A DNA stretch of 64,000 nucleotides, taken from contig NZ_JAUOTP010000003.1 in assembly GCF_030546695.1 (NCBI RefSeq), positions 577,880 through 641,879 of the forward strand, in the 5' to 3' direction. This document shows, in pieces, positions 37,540-48,500 of this stretch. The notes beneath the pieces were generated by a model. It ran no database searches, was not told the DNA's origin, and saw nothing but the letters and a program-made list of their open reading frames with translations. The stretch's first letter is position 1; each line of letters opens with the position of its first letter. Source of the DNA: Sphingomonas natans. GTDB lineage: Bacteria; Pseudomonadota; Alphaproteobacteria; Sphingomonadales; Sphingomonadaceae. The position numbers were made by a program, and so were the translations under genes.

Positions 37540-39253
37540 GCCGCCCGCGTTCCTATCACTGCCGGTAGACGACGATCCCGGTGCCTGCTCGGTTCCGCGC
37601 GGCGGCGGCTGGCGCCCAGGTGCGCGCTGGGCGCAGGACGCCCGGCCGAGTCGTAGTCAAATCACGGCGGACATCGAGCGCCTGCCAGCGCACCAGCGGC
37701 CGGCCATGCAGGAGCTAGGCCGTCGTTCGGAGGCCGCTGAGCATCCCTTTCGCGCGCGGCGGCCTGATGAAGGCCGGACGCCTGCTGCCCTCTCGAGAGC
37801 GGCGGACGTGGCCTTCGAGCAGCCAACCGTCCTGGCTGCGCAGGCCGGGCAAAAGCAGCTCGTGTTTGCCGTTTGCCCGGCCGCCCTGGCCCTGGGGCTC
37901 TCCCCAGGGATGGCACTCACGCAGGCTCGCGCGCTGATCCCTGACCTGCGCGTCCGTCCAGCTGATCCCGCCGGGGATATCGGCTTGCTCGCACGCCTCG
38001 CCCTGCACGCCGCTCGCAAATGGACGCCGACCGCATCGGTGTGCGACAGCGATGGCCTGTGGCTCGACCTGACTGGAACGACCCACCTGTTCGGCGGCGA
38101 GGAGCGCTTCTGCCGCAGGCTGCTGAGCTTCCTCCGCCGGTTCGGTCTGACGGGAAGGATCGCGATCGCGGATACGCCCGGCGCCGCGCATGCGCTCGCG
38201 AGATTTGGGTCGAAGGCGATCGAAATATCCGTGGCCGGCCAGGCGACGCAGGCGATCGCTCGTTTGCCGGTCGACGCACTGCGGCTGGAGGACGCCGCTC
38301 TGGCCGCATGCAGGCGGTTCGGCATCGAACGGATTGCGGACCTGCTGCCAATGCCGCGTGCGCCGTTGGCGCGCCGTCTGGGCCGCGATGCGGTGAAGCG
38401 TCTCGATCAGGCCATCGGACGCATCGCCGAACCGATCGCGCCGGTTGTGGACGAGCAGGCGCCCGCTGCCGAGCTGCGCTTGCTTGAGCCGATATCGACG
38501 CCGGACGCGATCGCGCAGGTGATTGAGGATCTCGTAACGAACCTCGTGCCCGAGCTTCGCGCCCGCGGGCTCGGTGCGCGCGGGCTCGAGATGACAATGC
38601 TGCGTGTGGACGGGGACGAGCAGCGGATTGTGGTTGGGATCGCGGCTGCGAGCCGCGACACCCGGCACCTTGTCCGGCTGCTTCACCTGCGCATGGAAAA
38701 GATCGACCCCGGCCTGGGGATCGAGGTCGCCAGACTGCGGGCGGTCCGCTCCGAGCCGTTGGGTGCGAAGCCCCTCTCCAGCAGTCTGCTCGACGATCAG
38801 CCCGGCGAGGAGATCGCGCAGCTGGTCGATCAACTTGCCGGCCGCGTCGGCGAACCCGCGATCTTCAAGACGGGAGAACGCGAGACAGATGTGCCGGAGC
38901 GATCGGTCGAGCGCATCAGTCCGCTCACGGAGTCGCACGGCTGGCCTGCCTGGAAAAGGCCGGCACGCCTGCTGCGCCGGCCAGAGCCGCTGTCCAACGT
39001 CATCGCACTCCTTCCAGACAGTCCTCCACGACGCTTCTCGTGGCGCGGCCACGTTCATGACGTGGTCGCGGGCGACGGCCCCGAGCGCATCCATGGCGAA
39101 TGGTGGGTGCGCGACGGCGAGGTCTGGGCGGTGCGGGACTATTTCCGGGTTGAGGATCGCGCCGGCGGCCGCTTCTGGCTCTTCAGGCGAGGAGACGGCG
39201 TCGAGGACAGCACCGGCGATCTGAGCTGGTGGATGCACGGGGCGTTCGGGTGA
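37457..39253 (+). CDS. imuB: ImuB, inactive Y-family polymerase-like protein
   Basis: A 598-residue DinB-like protein that acts as the hub linking DnaE2, ImuA and the sliding clamp. The Y-family-like core runs from about 115 to 400 ([20 protein letters not shown], then [20 protein letters not shown]). ImuB proteins generally lack the catalytic carboxylates of active polymerases. The C-terminal block [10 protein letters not shown] ... [20 protein letters not shown] is the diagnostic ImuB tail. The long overlap with imuA could mean the true start is slightly later, but the opening [16 protein letters not shown] is the standard ImuB N-terminus. The stop overlaps the dnaE2 GTG. Confidence 0.93.
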   Translation: MLRVASLCLPLLPIERLWRQERPRARLEPPAFLSLPVDDDPGACSVPRGGGWRPGARWAQDARPSRSQITADIERLPAHQRPAMQELGRRSEAAEHPFRARRPDEGRTPAALSRAADVAFEQPTVLAAQAGQKQLVFAVCPAALALGLSPGMALTQARALIPDLRVRPADPAGDIGLLARLALHAARKWTPTASVCDSDGLWLDLTGTTHLFGGEERFCRRLLSFLRRFGLTGRIAIADTPGAAHALARFGSKAIEISVAGQATQAIARLPVDALRLEDAALAACRRFGIERIADLLPMPRAPLARRLGRDAVKRLDQAIGRIAEPIAPVVDEQAPAAELRLLEPISTPDAIAQVIEDLVTNLVPELRARGLGARGLEMTMLRVDGDEQRIVVGIAAASRDTRHLVRLLHLRMEKIDPGLGIEVARLRAVRSEPLGAKPLSSSLLDDQPGEEIAQLVDQLAGRVGEPAIFKTGERETDVPERSVERISPLTESHGWPAWKRPARLLRRPEPLSNVIALLPDSPPRRFSWRGHVHDVVAGDGPERIHGEWWVRDGEVWAVRDYFRVEDRAGGRFWLFRRGDGVEDSTGDLSWWMHGAFG

Positions 39254-42200
39254 CCTACGTTGAGCTCCAGGTCACGAGCCACTTCTCCTTCCTTCGCGGC
39301 GCATCAAGCCCGGAGGAGCTGTTCGCGGCGGCGGCTCTGCAGGGTCACACGGCGCTCGGCGTCGCCGATCTGGGAACGGTTGCTGGGATCGTGCGCGCAT
39401 GGGACGGACAGCGCACCACCGGCGTCCGCCTTATCGCGGGCACTCGGGTCGTGCTGGATGATGGACGCGTCCTGCTCCTTTATCCGACCGATCGGCCTGC
39501 CTGGTCACGCATGACGCGGCTGCTGACGATCGGGAAAGCGCGCTTCGGCAAGGGGGGCTGCACGCTCTCCTGGGGAGAGGTCGTCGCGCACGCCGACGGC
39601 ATGATCGCCATATTGCTGCCCGAGGCCGCCGACGAGACCGTCGCGCGCGATCTGAGCCAGCTGCGGGCCGCGTTCGGCGATCGCAGCTATGTGGCATTGA
39701 CCTTCCGGCGCAGGCCTGACGATCTCGTCCGCCTGCATGCGCTGGCGACGCACGCGCGGGATGCCGGCGTGCGCGCCGTCGCGACGGGCGATATACTCTA
39801 TCACGCGCCCGAATGCCGGCTGCTTCAGGACGTGGTCACCGCGATCCGGGAGAAGACCACCGTCGATGCGCTCGGGCATCGCCGCGAGCGGCATGGCGAT
39901 CGCAATCTCAAGGCGCCGTCTGAAATGGAGCGCCGCTTCGCCGCCTTCCCCGATGCGATCGCCGCGACCGCCGACATTGCGCGGCGGTGCACGTTCGATC
40001 TGGGCGAGCTGAGCTATCAATATCCGCACGAGCAAGTGATCGATGGGCTGACCTCGCAGCAGGCGCTTGAACAATTGTCGCATGAGGCCGTCGCGCGGCT
40101 GTACCCGGAAGGCGTCCCGCAAGCCTATCGCGATCAGATCGCGCACGAACTGCGGCTGATCGGTGAGCTCGGCTATGCTCCTTACTTCCTGACCGTCAAC
40201 GCGATCGTCGCCGAGAGCCGGCGGCGAGGCATCCTGTGCCAGGGGCGCGGTTCCGCGGCGAACAGCTGCGTCTGCTTCGTGCTGGGCATCACGAGCATCG
40301 ATCCGATCAAGCACGAGCTGTTGTTCGAGCGGTTCGTGTCGGGCGAGCGCCGGGAGCCGCCTGATATCGACGTCGACTTTGAGCATGAGCGGCGTGAAGA
40401 GATCATCCAGTGGATCTACGAGACTTATGGTCGCCAGCATTCCGCGCTGACGGCGGTCGTAACGCGCTACCGCGCGCGCGGCGCAATGCGCGAGGTCGGC
40501 AAGGCGCTCGGCCTGCCAGAGGACATGACCGCGGCGCTGGCCGGGCTGATTTGGGGCTGGTCAGCTGATGGCGTCGGCGAGAAGCAGGCCAAGGAGCTCA
40601 ACCTCAATCTCGGCGACCGCCGGCTGCGCCTGGCACTCGATCTGGCGACCAAGCTGATCGGCACGCCGCGCCATCTGTCCCAGCATCCCGGTGGGTTCGT
40701 GCTGACCCATGACCGGCTCGATGACCTCGTGCCGATCGAGCCCGCGGCGATGGTCGATCGGCAGGTCATCGAATGGGACAAGGACGATATCGATCTGCTC
40801 AAGTTCATGAAGGTCGACGTGCTGGGCCTGGGCATGCTCGGCTGCATGAACCGCGCCTTCAACATGTTGGAGGAAGTCAAAGGCGTCCGCGTCGGGCTGG
40901 CCGATCTCCAGGACGACGATCCCGACGTCTTCGCCATGATCCAGAAGGCCGATACGCTCGGCGTGTTCCAGATCGAGAGCCGGGCGCAGATGTCGATGCT
41001 GCCCCGTCTGAAGCCAGCCAATTTCTACGACATCGTCGTCCAGGTCGCGATCGTGCGGCCAGGGCCGATCCAGGGCGACATGGTCCATCCGTATCTGCGT
41101 CGCCGCGAGGGACGCGAGAAGCCCGAATATCCCCGACCCGAATTGCGCGCCGTGCTTGAGAAGACGCTCGGCGTGCCGCTGTTCCAGGAGCAGGCGATGA
41201 AGGTCGCGATTGTCGGGGCTGGCTTCACCGCGGTCGAAGCCGACCAGCTCCGCCGGGCGATGGCGACGTTCAAGGTGACGGGCGGGGTCAGCCATTTCTA
41301 CGACAAACTCGTCGACGGCATGGTCGAGCGCGGATATCCGCGTGACTTTGCCGAGCGGACGTTCAAGCAGATTGAGGGCTTCGGCTCCTATGGTTTTCCC
41401 GAGAGCCACGCGGCCAGTTTCGCCAAGATTGCCTACGCGTCGTCGTGGATGAAGCATCATCATCCGGACGTATTTTGCGCGTCGCTGCTGAACGCCCAGC
41501 CGATGGGCTTCTACGCGCCTGCCCAGATCGTGCGCGACGCGCGCGAGCATAATGTCGAGGTCCGGCCGGTCTGCGCAAACGCCAGCCGCTGGGATTGCAC
41601 GCTCGAGGAGAGCCGCGATCGCTACAAAGCTGTCCGGCTCGGCTTTCGCCAGGTCCGGGGGCTTGCCAACCTGCATGGCGCGGCGATCGTCGCGGCCCGC
41701 GGAGATGCGGCCTACGGGTCGGTTGAAGAAATCTGGCGTCGCGCGGGTGTGCCGCCAGCCGCGATCGAACGCCTGGCGGAGGCAGACGCGTTCCACGCGT
41801 TCGGCGAAGACCGCCGCCAGGGCATCTGGAAGGTCAAGGGGCTTGGCGAGGCGCCGCTGCCGCTGTTCGCGGCCGCCGATGCGAGAGAGGCGGAATTCAG
41901 CCCCGAAGGCATGGAGCCGGAGGTCGCGTTGCGGCCGATGACGGACGGGCGCGAGGTCGTTGAGGATTACCGGACCTTGCAGCTGTCGCTGCGCGCCCAC
42001 CCCCTCTCCTTCCTGCGCGACGATCTCTCTCGCCGCGGCGTGCGGCGCTGCGCCGATCTGACGAGCATCCGCGACGGCAAATCCGTCGAGGTCGCAGGCG
42101 TCATCCTCGTCCGCCAGAAGCCGGGCTCCGCGAAGGGTGTGCTGTTCATCACGATCGAGGATGAGAGCGGCGTTGCGCAGGGCATATTGTGGCCCGACCG

Positions 42201-42510
42201 CTTCGAAGCGCAGCGGCGCACGGTGATGTCGGCGTCGATGATCGGCATGCGCGGCATCGTCCAGAAGGAAGGCGAGGTCATCCATGTCATCATCCAGAAG
42301 ATCATCGATTATGGCGATCTCCTGCGGCAAGTCGGCGACATGGCGTTCCCGCATCGCACCGGACCGGGCGACGGCGCGACGCATCCGGGATCGCCGGATC
42401 GCGGCGACCGAGGATGGAGCCCGCAGCCGCGCGATCTGTACTGGCCTCCGCACGCCGAAGGGCGGGATCCAGAGGACGTGGTCAGGATCAAATCCCGGAA
42501 CTTCCACTAG
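39250..42510 (+). CDS. dnaE2: DnaE2, error-prone DNA polymerase III alpha subunit
   Basis: A 1086-residue translesion C-family polymerase. The start is the GTG at 39250, overlapping the imuB stop (GTGA); it gives the standard opening [20 protein letters not shown]. The N-terminal PHP domain (about 1-200) precedes the palm, with [14 protein letters not shown] near residue 370 carrying catalytic aspartates. Finger and beta-binding regions follow ([30 protein letters not shown]), then an OB-fold (about 935-1030). It is made under SOS control with ImuA and ImuB and is responsible for damage-induced mutation. Confidence 0.96.
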   Translation: MTYVELQVTSHFSFLRGASSPEELFAAAALQGHTALGVADLGTVAGIVRAWDGQRTTGVRLIAGTRVVLDDGRVLLLYPTDRPAWSRMTRLLTIGKARFGKGGCTLSWGEVVAHADGMIAILLPEAADETVARDLSQLRAAFGDRSYVALTFRRRPDDLVRLHALATHARDAGVRAVATGDILYHAPECRLLQDVVTAIREKTTVDALGHRRERHGDRNLKAPSEMERRFAAFPDAIAATADIARRCTFDLGELSYQYPHEQVIDGLTSQQALEQLSHEAVARLYPEGVPQAYRDQIAHELRLIGELGYAPYFLTVNAIVAESRRRGILCQGRGSAANSCVCFVLGITSIDPIKHELLFERFVSGERREPPDIDVDFEHERREEIIQWIYETYGRQHSALTAVVTRYRARGAMREVGKALGLPEDMTAALAGLIWGWSADGVGEKQAKELNLNLGDRRLRLALDLATKLIGTPRHLSQHPGGFVLTHDRLDDLVPIEPAAMVDRQVIEWDKDDIDLLKFMKVDVLGLGMLGCMNRAFNMLEEVKGVRVGLADLQDDDPDVFAMIQKADTLGVFQIESRAQMSMLPRLKPANFYDIVVQVAIVRPGPIQGDMVHPYLRRREGREKPEYPRPELRAVLEKTLGVPLFQEQAMKVAIVGAGFTAVEADQLRRAMATFKVTGGVSHFYDKLVDGMVERGYPRDFAERTFKQIEGFGSYGFPESHAASFAKIAYASSWMKHHHPDVFCASLLNAQPMGFYAPAQIVRDAREHNVEVRPVCANASRWDCTLEESRDRYKAVRLGFRQVRGLANLHGAAIVAARGDAAYGSVEEIWRRAGVPPAAIERLAEADAFHAFGEDRRQGIWKVKGLGEAPLPLFAAADAREAEFSPEGMEPEVALRPMTDGREVVEDYRTLQLSLRAHPLSFLRDDLSRRGVRRCADLTSIRDGKSVEVAGVILVRQKPGSAKGVLFITIEDESGVAQGILWPDRFEAQRRTVMSASMIGMRGIVQKEGEVIHVIIQKIIDYGDLLRQVGDMAFPHRTGPGDGATHPGSPDRGDRGWSPQPRDLYWPPHAEGRDPEDVVRIKSRNFH

Positions 42511-42792
42511 GTGGTCGGGGAGCTATCGCGTCACCAGCGCCTCGTCATCGACCTCTCTGTGCGCGTCCTGCGGGGGGCAATGACCCGCTCCACGAAGGTC
42601 CGCGTCGATACGGTCGAGGTGCGGCTCGCGCTGCGATGCCTCCTTCATCATTGCCCAGACCGATGGCCGTTGGAATTGTTCTGGGATGCGGCCAAGGGTG
42701 AGAACGACATCGGTCGGGCCCAAGGCTGTACGGCGGCGTTCAACGGCGTCGTGAGACAGCTGCGCACGGCGGGACGTTATGCCGATGATTAG
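42511..42792 (+). CDS. Small hypothetical protein following dnaE2
   Basis: A 93-residue frame beginning with a GTG immediately after the dnaE2 stop. It contains VEVRLALRCLLHHCPDRWPL and ELFWDAAKGENDIGRAQGCT, which look well structured. An internal ATG at 42580, right after a G-run, is an alternative start. No family known to me. Its position suggests co-transcription with the mutasome genes and possibly SOS induction. Confidence 0.6.
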   Translation: MVGELSRHQRLVIDLSVRVLRGAMTRSTKVRVDTVEVRLALRCLLHHCPDRWPLELFWDAAKGENDIGRAQGCTAAFNGVVRQLRTAGRYADD

Positions 42793-43010
42793 CAGCGCTC
42801 CGGCCTACCGATAGCCGTCGCCTGCACCAACAGTTGTCGGTTCTGGTCCTTATTTTCCCCGGGATGCTTTTGCCGCCGCGGTCCGACTGCGGTCTACGAA
42901 CGTCGCTCGCGATGAACCACGATCTAGCGGACGATGTGCTTTTCGGATGCGCGGGGGATGCGAGCGATTGCCGGGGTTTTCTCGACGCCCACCGCCAGGT
43001 CGACCCCGCT

Positions 43011-43398
43011 CTAGCGTATCGCCACGACTTTCGCGCCAACGGCGGTCGCGACATCCTTCCACGCGTGATCCGCGGTATAGGCGGACACATCTATTCGCTT
43101 AGCCAAGGCGAGGCAAAAACGGTCGCCGAGTGACAGTCCTGCAGAGGCTGTCACGGCGCGGAGCCTCCTGCGTCCCGGCGAATGCCTCGTCGGCTTCGAC
43201 GATGCTGTAAGGGAGCGCGCCTAGCATGGCACGGATCTCGTCGATCGGTGCGCCGAAGCGAACGCAATGACTCACCACTTCTGCCTGATTGAACACGCCA
43301 ACAGCTGCTTCGGCGACGATGCCGGCGACCTTGCCCGCACCGCGCTCGCCTTGAAGACGAGCGATTTTTGCTGATGCGTCGAGAACGGCGCGGGTCAT
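43011..43398 (-). pseudogene. VapC-type PIN-domain toxin, frameshifted
   Basis: From the ATG at 43398 the frame reads TRAVLDASAKIARLQGERGA, then VSHCVRFGAPIDEIRAMLGA, a PIN-domain RNase with its first catalytic Asp (LDAS). After EAFAG the reading moves to another frame: RRLRAVTASAGLSLGDRFCL, then ALAKRIDVSAYTADHAWKDV, holding the later acidic residues (GDRF, TADHAW), and ends at a TAG at 43011. One frameshift near 43165 breaks the gene. No antitoxin gene is found upstream; that place is taken by a glycosidase fragment. Loss of the antitoxin together with toxin inactivation is what one would expect for survival. Confidence 0.75.
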
Positions 43399-43814
43399 TC
43401 GCCGCTGTAGGTCTCGGCCGCTCGGCGATAGCCCGCGCCATCGGGATTGTCCGCAAGTTGGGCGCCCCCTGCGCCGCCCGCCTTCAACGCGTCGGCCGCC
43501 CCGTCCAGATGCACGCGCGGCGTCATACCGGTCACGCCCCACTGATTGTTTTTGCGATCGACGAATAGCCAGTCGACCGCATGCTCGCGATCGCCGACAC
43601 GCGCCGCCGTCATCGCGATCATCGGATAGTCCCAACCCCAAGTTTGTCGCAGATCCCAGGTGCGCGCGACCGCATCCAGGGTCCGCCGCATTGCCTTCGG
43701 ATCGATCCGGTCGCCCGGAATGAAGCCGTCCGCCATCAGGAAAGAGGGATGGTCGCTGCAATTGGTGAGATAACGCTGTTTGTCCGCCCATGCCGGTTGT
43801 GCCAACGAGGCCAT
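43395..43814 (-). pseudogene. Internal fragment of a glycoside hydrolase (six-hairpin type), truncated at both ends
   Basis: The frame reads SDHPSFLMADGFIPGDRIDP, then AMRRTLDAVARTWDLRQTWG, WDYPMIAMTAARVGDRE and GVTGMTPRVHLDGAADAL. This pattern is typical of the C-terminal (alpha/alpha)6 region of bacterial glycosidases found in plant-polysaccharide loci; the exact GH family is uncertain. The N-terminal catalytic part is absent, and the frame ends abruptly after RRAAETY, where the family would continue FPSNGSLLLA. The stop overlaps the vapC start (ATGA), so a deletion has joined the two remnants. It lies next to, and divergent from, the carbohydrate locus on the right, of which it was probably part. 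Confidence 0.6.
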
Positions 43815-43846
43815 ATCGAGGGCCGAAGCACAGGCCCGTTCGGGGG

Positions 43847-44449
43847 ATGGATATGAACGAGTGCGCTTCGGTCAGGGCACTTCAGGCGCGACAGAAGCGG
43901 GCCGCATGGGTCGCCGATCAAATTGTGCCGTACGAGCCGCGGATGCGCGCCTGGCTCAGCCGCTGGCGAGTGTCGCCCGAAGATGCCGACGAGCTCCTAC
44001 AAGATGCCTATTGCCGGATCGCGCTACTGGAGAGCCTCGATCATATTGATCGTCCTGTGCCCTACTTTTTCTCGATCGTTCGCAACCTTCTGGCGCGTCG
44101 GCATCGGCGTCAGCGCATTGTCTCGTTCGAACTGATCGCGGAAGTCGATGCATTTCAGGACCACCCTTCTCACGATATCGAAGACCAAACGTCCGATCGG
44201 CTGGTCTACGAAAAGATCATCGCTCTGATCGACAGGTTGCCGCCGAAATGCCGTCAGATCATTCGCCTCAGGAAGCTTGAGGACTGGCCCCAAAAGCAGA
44301 TTGCGGCTCACCTGCAAATCAGCGAAAAGACGGTAGAATGTCAGATCCGGCTTGGCCTTCGGGCTATCCGGGAGGCTTGGGACAAACAAGAGGCGCAGGC
44401 CAGGAACAGGTCCGACGGGCGATTTCAGGCAGGAGCCAAAATCCGATGA
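43847..44449 (+). CDS. ECF RNA polymerase sigma factor (FecI-like), module 1
   Basis: A 200-residue group IV sigma factor. Region 2 contains PEDADELLQDAYCRIALLES and YFFSIVRNLLARRHRRQR. Region 4 contains LPPKCRQIIRLRKLEDWPQK, then QIAAHLQISEKTVECQIRLG, with the helix-turn-helix. The start is at ATG 43847 or ATG 43853 (MDMNECASV); a G-rich segment precedes both, and the longer frame from 43790 adds residues unlike the family. The stop overlaps the FecR gene start. In FecI-type systems the sigma factor is released by FecR when the cognate TonB receptor binds its ligand, and then transcribes the receptor operon. Confidence 0.92.
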   Translation: MDMNECASVRALQARQKRAAWVADQIVPYEPRMRAWLSRWRVSPEDADELLQDAYCRIALLESLDHIDRPVPYFFSIVRNLLARRHRRQRIVSFELIAEVDAFQDHPSHDIEDQTSDRLVYEKIIALIDRLPPKCRQIIRLRKLEDWPQKQIAAHLQISEKTVECQIRLGLRAIREAWDKQEAQARNRSDGRFQAGAKIR

Positions 44450-45447
44450 GCGGCATCAGCGGTTCTAACATGCGAGATGACGCGGTCGCCTGGGTGGCAC
44501 GCATGGATGCGGGCGGCTGGTCCGCGGAGCTTGAAGCCGAGCTTCAGGCCTGGCTCGCCGGCGAGCCTCGTCGTCATGGCGCGCTCTTACAGGCGCAGGC
44601 AACCTGGTCGATGCTGGCACGAAAATGCGGCCCGCATTCCCAATCGCCGAAAGCACGAATCGCCGGACAAGACGACGTCGCCACCGATCCAGCGCCTGAT
44701 CGCGCGGTTTTGAACCGGCGAGCCCTCATGGTCGGCGGCGGAACGGCCCTTGCCGCATCCTTGGTGGGCGGGATCACCTTAATTAAGCAGCGCACGGTGC
44801 TCCGCACCGACCTTGGCGAGATCCGCCATGTACCGCTGGATGACGGATCGATTGCTGCCCTGAATACCGGAAGCGAGGTCGATGTGATGTTCGGCAGCGC
44901 CCGGCGCGATATCCGCCTAAACCAAGGCGAAGCCTGGTTTCAGGTGGCCAAGAATCGCGCCAAGCCTTTCGTAGTCGAAACCGGCCCAATCCGGGTGCTC
45001 GCAATCGGGACGGCATTCTCGGTTCGGCGCCGCGAGGCTGGCGCCGATATCGCCGTTACCGAGGGGATCGTCGAGATCTGGTCCGAGGATGCCGGATCGC
45101 AGCGAACCCGCTTGGTTGAGGGCCAGAGCGTTTTCCTCGCCGACAACGCCCGGCTGCAGGACGTCGTAGTGGCGAGCGCCTCGGGAGAACATGCTCTCGC
45201 CTGGCGGAGCGGCCGGATCGAGTTGGTCGACGAAATGCTCGTCGACGCGATTTCCGAATTCAACCGCTACAACCGGCGGCGGATCATCCTGCTCGATCCG
45301 CAGATCGCGAACAAGCGCCTCGACGGCTTTTTCCGCACCGACGATATCGACGGATTTGCGCGCGCGGTGAACGCGACCTTCGATGTGCCGGTCGACTTCA
45401 GCAGGCCGGACGAGATCCGGATCGGCTCGATGCAGATCACAACATAG
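44446..45447 (+). CDS. FecR-type anti-sigma regulator, module 1
   Basis: A 333-residue single-pass inner-membrane protein. The cytoplasmic N-terminal DUF4880-type domain (about 8-60: AVAWVARMDAGGWSAELEAE ... WLAGEPRRHGALLQAQATW) binds the sigma factor. A twin-Arg-like NRRALMVGGGTALAASLVGG segment (about 90-110) is the membrane helix. The FecR domain follows in the periplasm (GEIRHVPLDDGSIAALNTGS, GEAWFQVAKNRAKPF), then an STN-like C-terminal domain (ISEFNRYNRRRIILLD) that contacts the receptor. The start overlaps the sigma stop (ATGA). Confidence 0.93.
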   Translation: MSGISGSNMRDDAVAWVARMDAGGWSAELEAELQAWLAGEPRRHGALLQAQATWSMLARKCGPHSQSPKARIAGQDDVATDPAPDRAVLNRRALMVGGGTALAASLVGGITLIKQRTVLRTDLGEIRHVPLDDGSIAALNTGSEVDVMFGSARRDIRLNQGEAWFQVAKNRAKPFVVETGPIRVLAIGTAFSVRRREAGADIAVTEGIVEIWSEDAGSQRTRLVEGQSVFLADNARLQDVVVASASGEHALAWRSGRIELVDEMLVDAISEFNRYNRRRIILLDPQIANKRLDGFFRTDDIDGFARAVNATFDVPVDFSRPDEIRIGSMQITT

Positions 45448-45490
45448 ATTTTTTTAAGGGTAAATTCGCGCTCGTGGTCTCTTTCCCAGT

Positions 45491-45509
45491 GCAGATGCAT
45501 CGCATCTGC
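45491..45509 (+). promoter_or_regulatory. Perfect inverted repeat just before the module 1 receptor gene
   Basis: GCAGATGC-ATC-GCATCTGC is an 8-base perfect palindrome with a 3-base loop, ending 20 bases before the receptor ATG and directly before the ribosome-binding segment (AAAAAAGGGGGAG). It could be an operator or an mRNA hairpin tuning translation. It is not a plus-strand terminator because A, not T, follows. Confidence 0.5.
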
Positions 45510-45529
45510 CAAAAAAGGGGGAGAATGCT

Positions 45530-48500
45530 ATGATGCGCAAGCTGCTTTGCGGTACCACCGCACTGACCTGTCTCGTTTCCACAGTCGCACCCGCCGTCGG
45601 CCAGACGAAGGCGTTCGACGTCCCGGCGCAGCCGATCGCGCCCGGGCTCGTCCAGATCGGCAAGCAGGCCGACGTCCAGATACTCGTGGCCCGCGACGTT
45701 TCGGCGAACAAGCGCGGTAATGCCGTGCGCGGATCGATGACGGTCCCCGTGGCCATCGAGCGGTTCACGAAAGGGGCCGGACTGACCGCCCGCCAGATGG
45801 GCGAACATACCTACGCCGTGGTCGCTGCCAGGGCTGGCTCGACGGGCCAGGAGGTGCCCGCGACAGTCCCTTTGCGCCCCGTTCAGGCGAGTAGCGAGCC
45901 GATGCCGCCCGCATCGCCCGCCGCCGCGGCCAGCGCCGAGGAAGCCGGCACCGATATAGTCATCACGGGCTTCCGCCAGTCCTATATCGACGCGCTGCGC
46001 ATGAAGCGCGACGATCTTGGCGTCTCGGACAGCATCTCCTCCGACGGCCTCGGCCGCTTCCCGGACCTTAATGTCGGCGAAGCGCTGCAACGCATTCCCG
46101 GCGTCCAGATCAACCGCGAGGCCGCATCGCGCGACGCGACGATCAATCTCCGCGGCCTGCCAGGAACCTATGCCCGCTATACGATCAACGGGCAGGCCTT
46201 CGCCGATCCGGTGCTGGACGGCGCAACCCCACTCGGCGCGTTCAATGCCGATGTCTTTTCCGCGATCGCGGTCCGCAAGACGATCTCCGCGACGGATCAG
46301 GCCGGCGGACTTTCGGGCATCGTCGATCTCCAGATCCAGCCGGCGCTCTCGCGCAAGGACGGCGGCTTCTTCAAGCTGGCGGGCGAATATGACACGCTCG
46401 GCAAGTACAAGACGCCCGCAGCGACGATCGGCTATAATAAGCATCTGACCTCGAACCTCGCCGTGTTCGGCGTCGTCGCCTATAAGAAGGAGCGGTTCCG
46501 GCGGGATTCGATCTTCTTCAATGCCTACTCGCCGCTGTCGCCGACGACGACGCCCGGCTTCGCCTCGTTCGCCGATTATTATGCCCCCTTCAACAGCAAC
46601 GGCACCTGCCCCTCCGGCCAAGTTTGTGCGGCCACCGGCACAGGCGCGAAGGGCAAGACGGGCGTGCTCTACGCGTCCGATCAGCGCCAGGCGGTCAAGT
46701 TCAACGAAGGTTCGTTGCTGACCGCGGCCGGCGGCGCCGAATGGAAACCGACCGACGAGCTGCGGATCGGCGCCACCGGCTTCTACACCCGCCGCAACCT
46801 GAAGAACAATTTCACGAACCTCATGGAGCTCGACATGCGCTCCACGCGGGCGATCATCAGCCCGACGACGCCCGTCGTCGTCCAGGATGACGGCAACGCC
46901 TATGTGCAGGGGTTCAACTTCGCGAACGTCCAGATCAACGACTCGATTCGCTCCCAGCCTCTGCTCGAGCAGATGTGGGATGTCATCGGCACCGCCGAGT
47001 GGAAGCATGACGATTGGCGGATCACCGGTACGCTGACCAATTCGCGCGGCGAGAACAATTCGGTAGAAACCCAGCTCGACGTCCGCAACCTGCCGACGGT
47101 GGCGGGCAATGGCGCGAACGGAGCGTTCAACTCGGGCGGCGGCGACATCGGCAATTATCTGCTGACGCTCAACCGTAATCCGGCCGTGATCGTGCCCTCG
47201 GGCCCCTTCACCTGGTCTGCCGCCAACCAGCCGACCCAGGTTGCGGCGAATGGCGACCAGATCATCGTCGCCGGCTCTTCGGCCTATGGCGTCAACAAGA
47301 CCAAGGCCGCGCAAGGCGAGATCGAGCGCAAATTCGAGCTGCCGCTCCTGTCGGGGATCACCCTCGGCGCGCGCTATCAGCAGGACCGCTACATCTCGCA
47401 GGGTTATCGCACGAGCGCGAAGGGCGTGCAGACCCAGAATATCGACAGCAAATTCCTGGGCGACAATCCCTATACGAGCAGCTTCTTCGGCGGCAACGGC
47501 GGTGACTATCTCACGAATTGGCCGCAGCTCGATTACGACTATATCGTTTCCCGCCTGCAGCCGGTCACGACCAGCCCCGGCGATGTCGTGACGCCCACCG
47601 GCTGGATCAACGATCCGACCAATTCGGCGTATTCGCTGTATAATTTCGGTGCGCGCCGCAACATCTTCGCGGCCTATGCCCAGGCGCAGCTCGGCTTCGA
47701 GATCTTCAACATCCCGATCAAGGGCTATGCGGGCGTCCACTATGAGCAGACGCACCAGCTGATCAACGCGCTATCGCAGCAGGTCACCTCGACGGGCGCG
47801 ACCGCGTTCGTGCCCACGCAATTTCGGCAGAATTATCATGATTTTCTGCCGTCGGTCTTCCTGGCGGCCAATCTGACCTCGAAGCTCGTTCTGCGTGGCG
47901 GGTACAACAAAGCCTTCGTCCGACCCGTGGTCCGCACCCTGACGCCGACGACGACCGTCAGCCCGAACTCCACCGGCTATGCGATCCAATATGGCGGGTC
48001 GGACCTCAAGCCTTATTACGCCACCTCGGAAGACGCATCGATCGAATGGTATAACCGGCCCGGCGGGCTCGTCTCGCTGGCATTCTATCGGAAGGTCATC
48101 ACGAACCTGATCGCGGCGGAGAATCGGCTCGACAGACTGTGCCCCGCCGACGCCTCATCGCTGGGCCTCGGCCGCCTGACGACGGTCGGCACCACCTGCT
48201 TCAGCAACCTCCTCGTCGCGGGCAATCCCGCAATCATCACCGCGTCCGGCAATTACAATCAGCCGAACCCGATCACCGTTACGGGCCTCGAGTTCACGGT
48301 TCAGCAGAATTTCGATTTCCTGCCCGGGCTGCTTAAAAATCTGGGCGGGCAGTTCAACTATTCCTACACGCACATCTCCGGCACCAATTCCAACGGCAGC
48401 AAGGCGATCCTGCCCGGCGTGTCGAAGAACAACGTCAATCTGATCGGCTATTATGAAAGCCCGAAGATCGGCTTTCGCGTCGTCTATACATGGCGTGACG

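Noticed and set aside
40561..42507. A 648-codon minus-strand ORF opposite dnaE2
   Set aside because: The dnaE2 frame carries all family motifs; the opposite frame has no family features.
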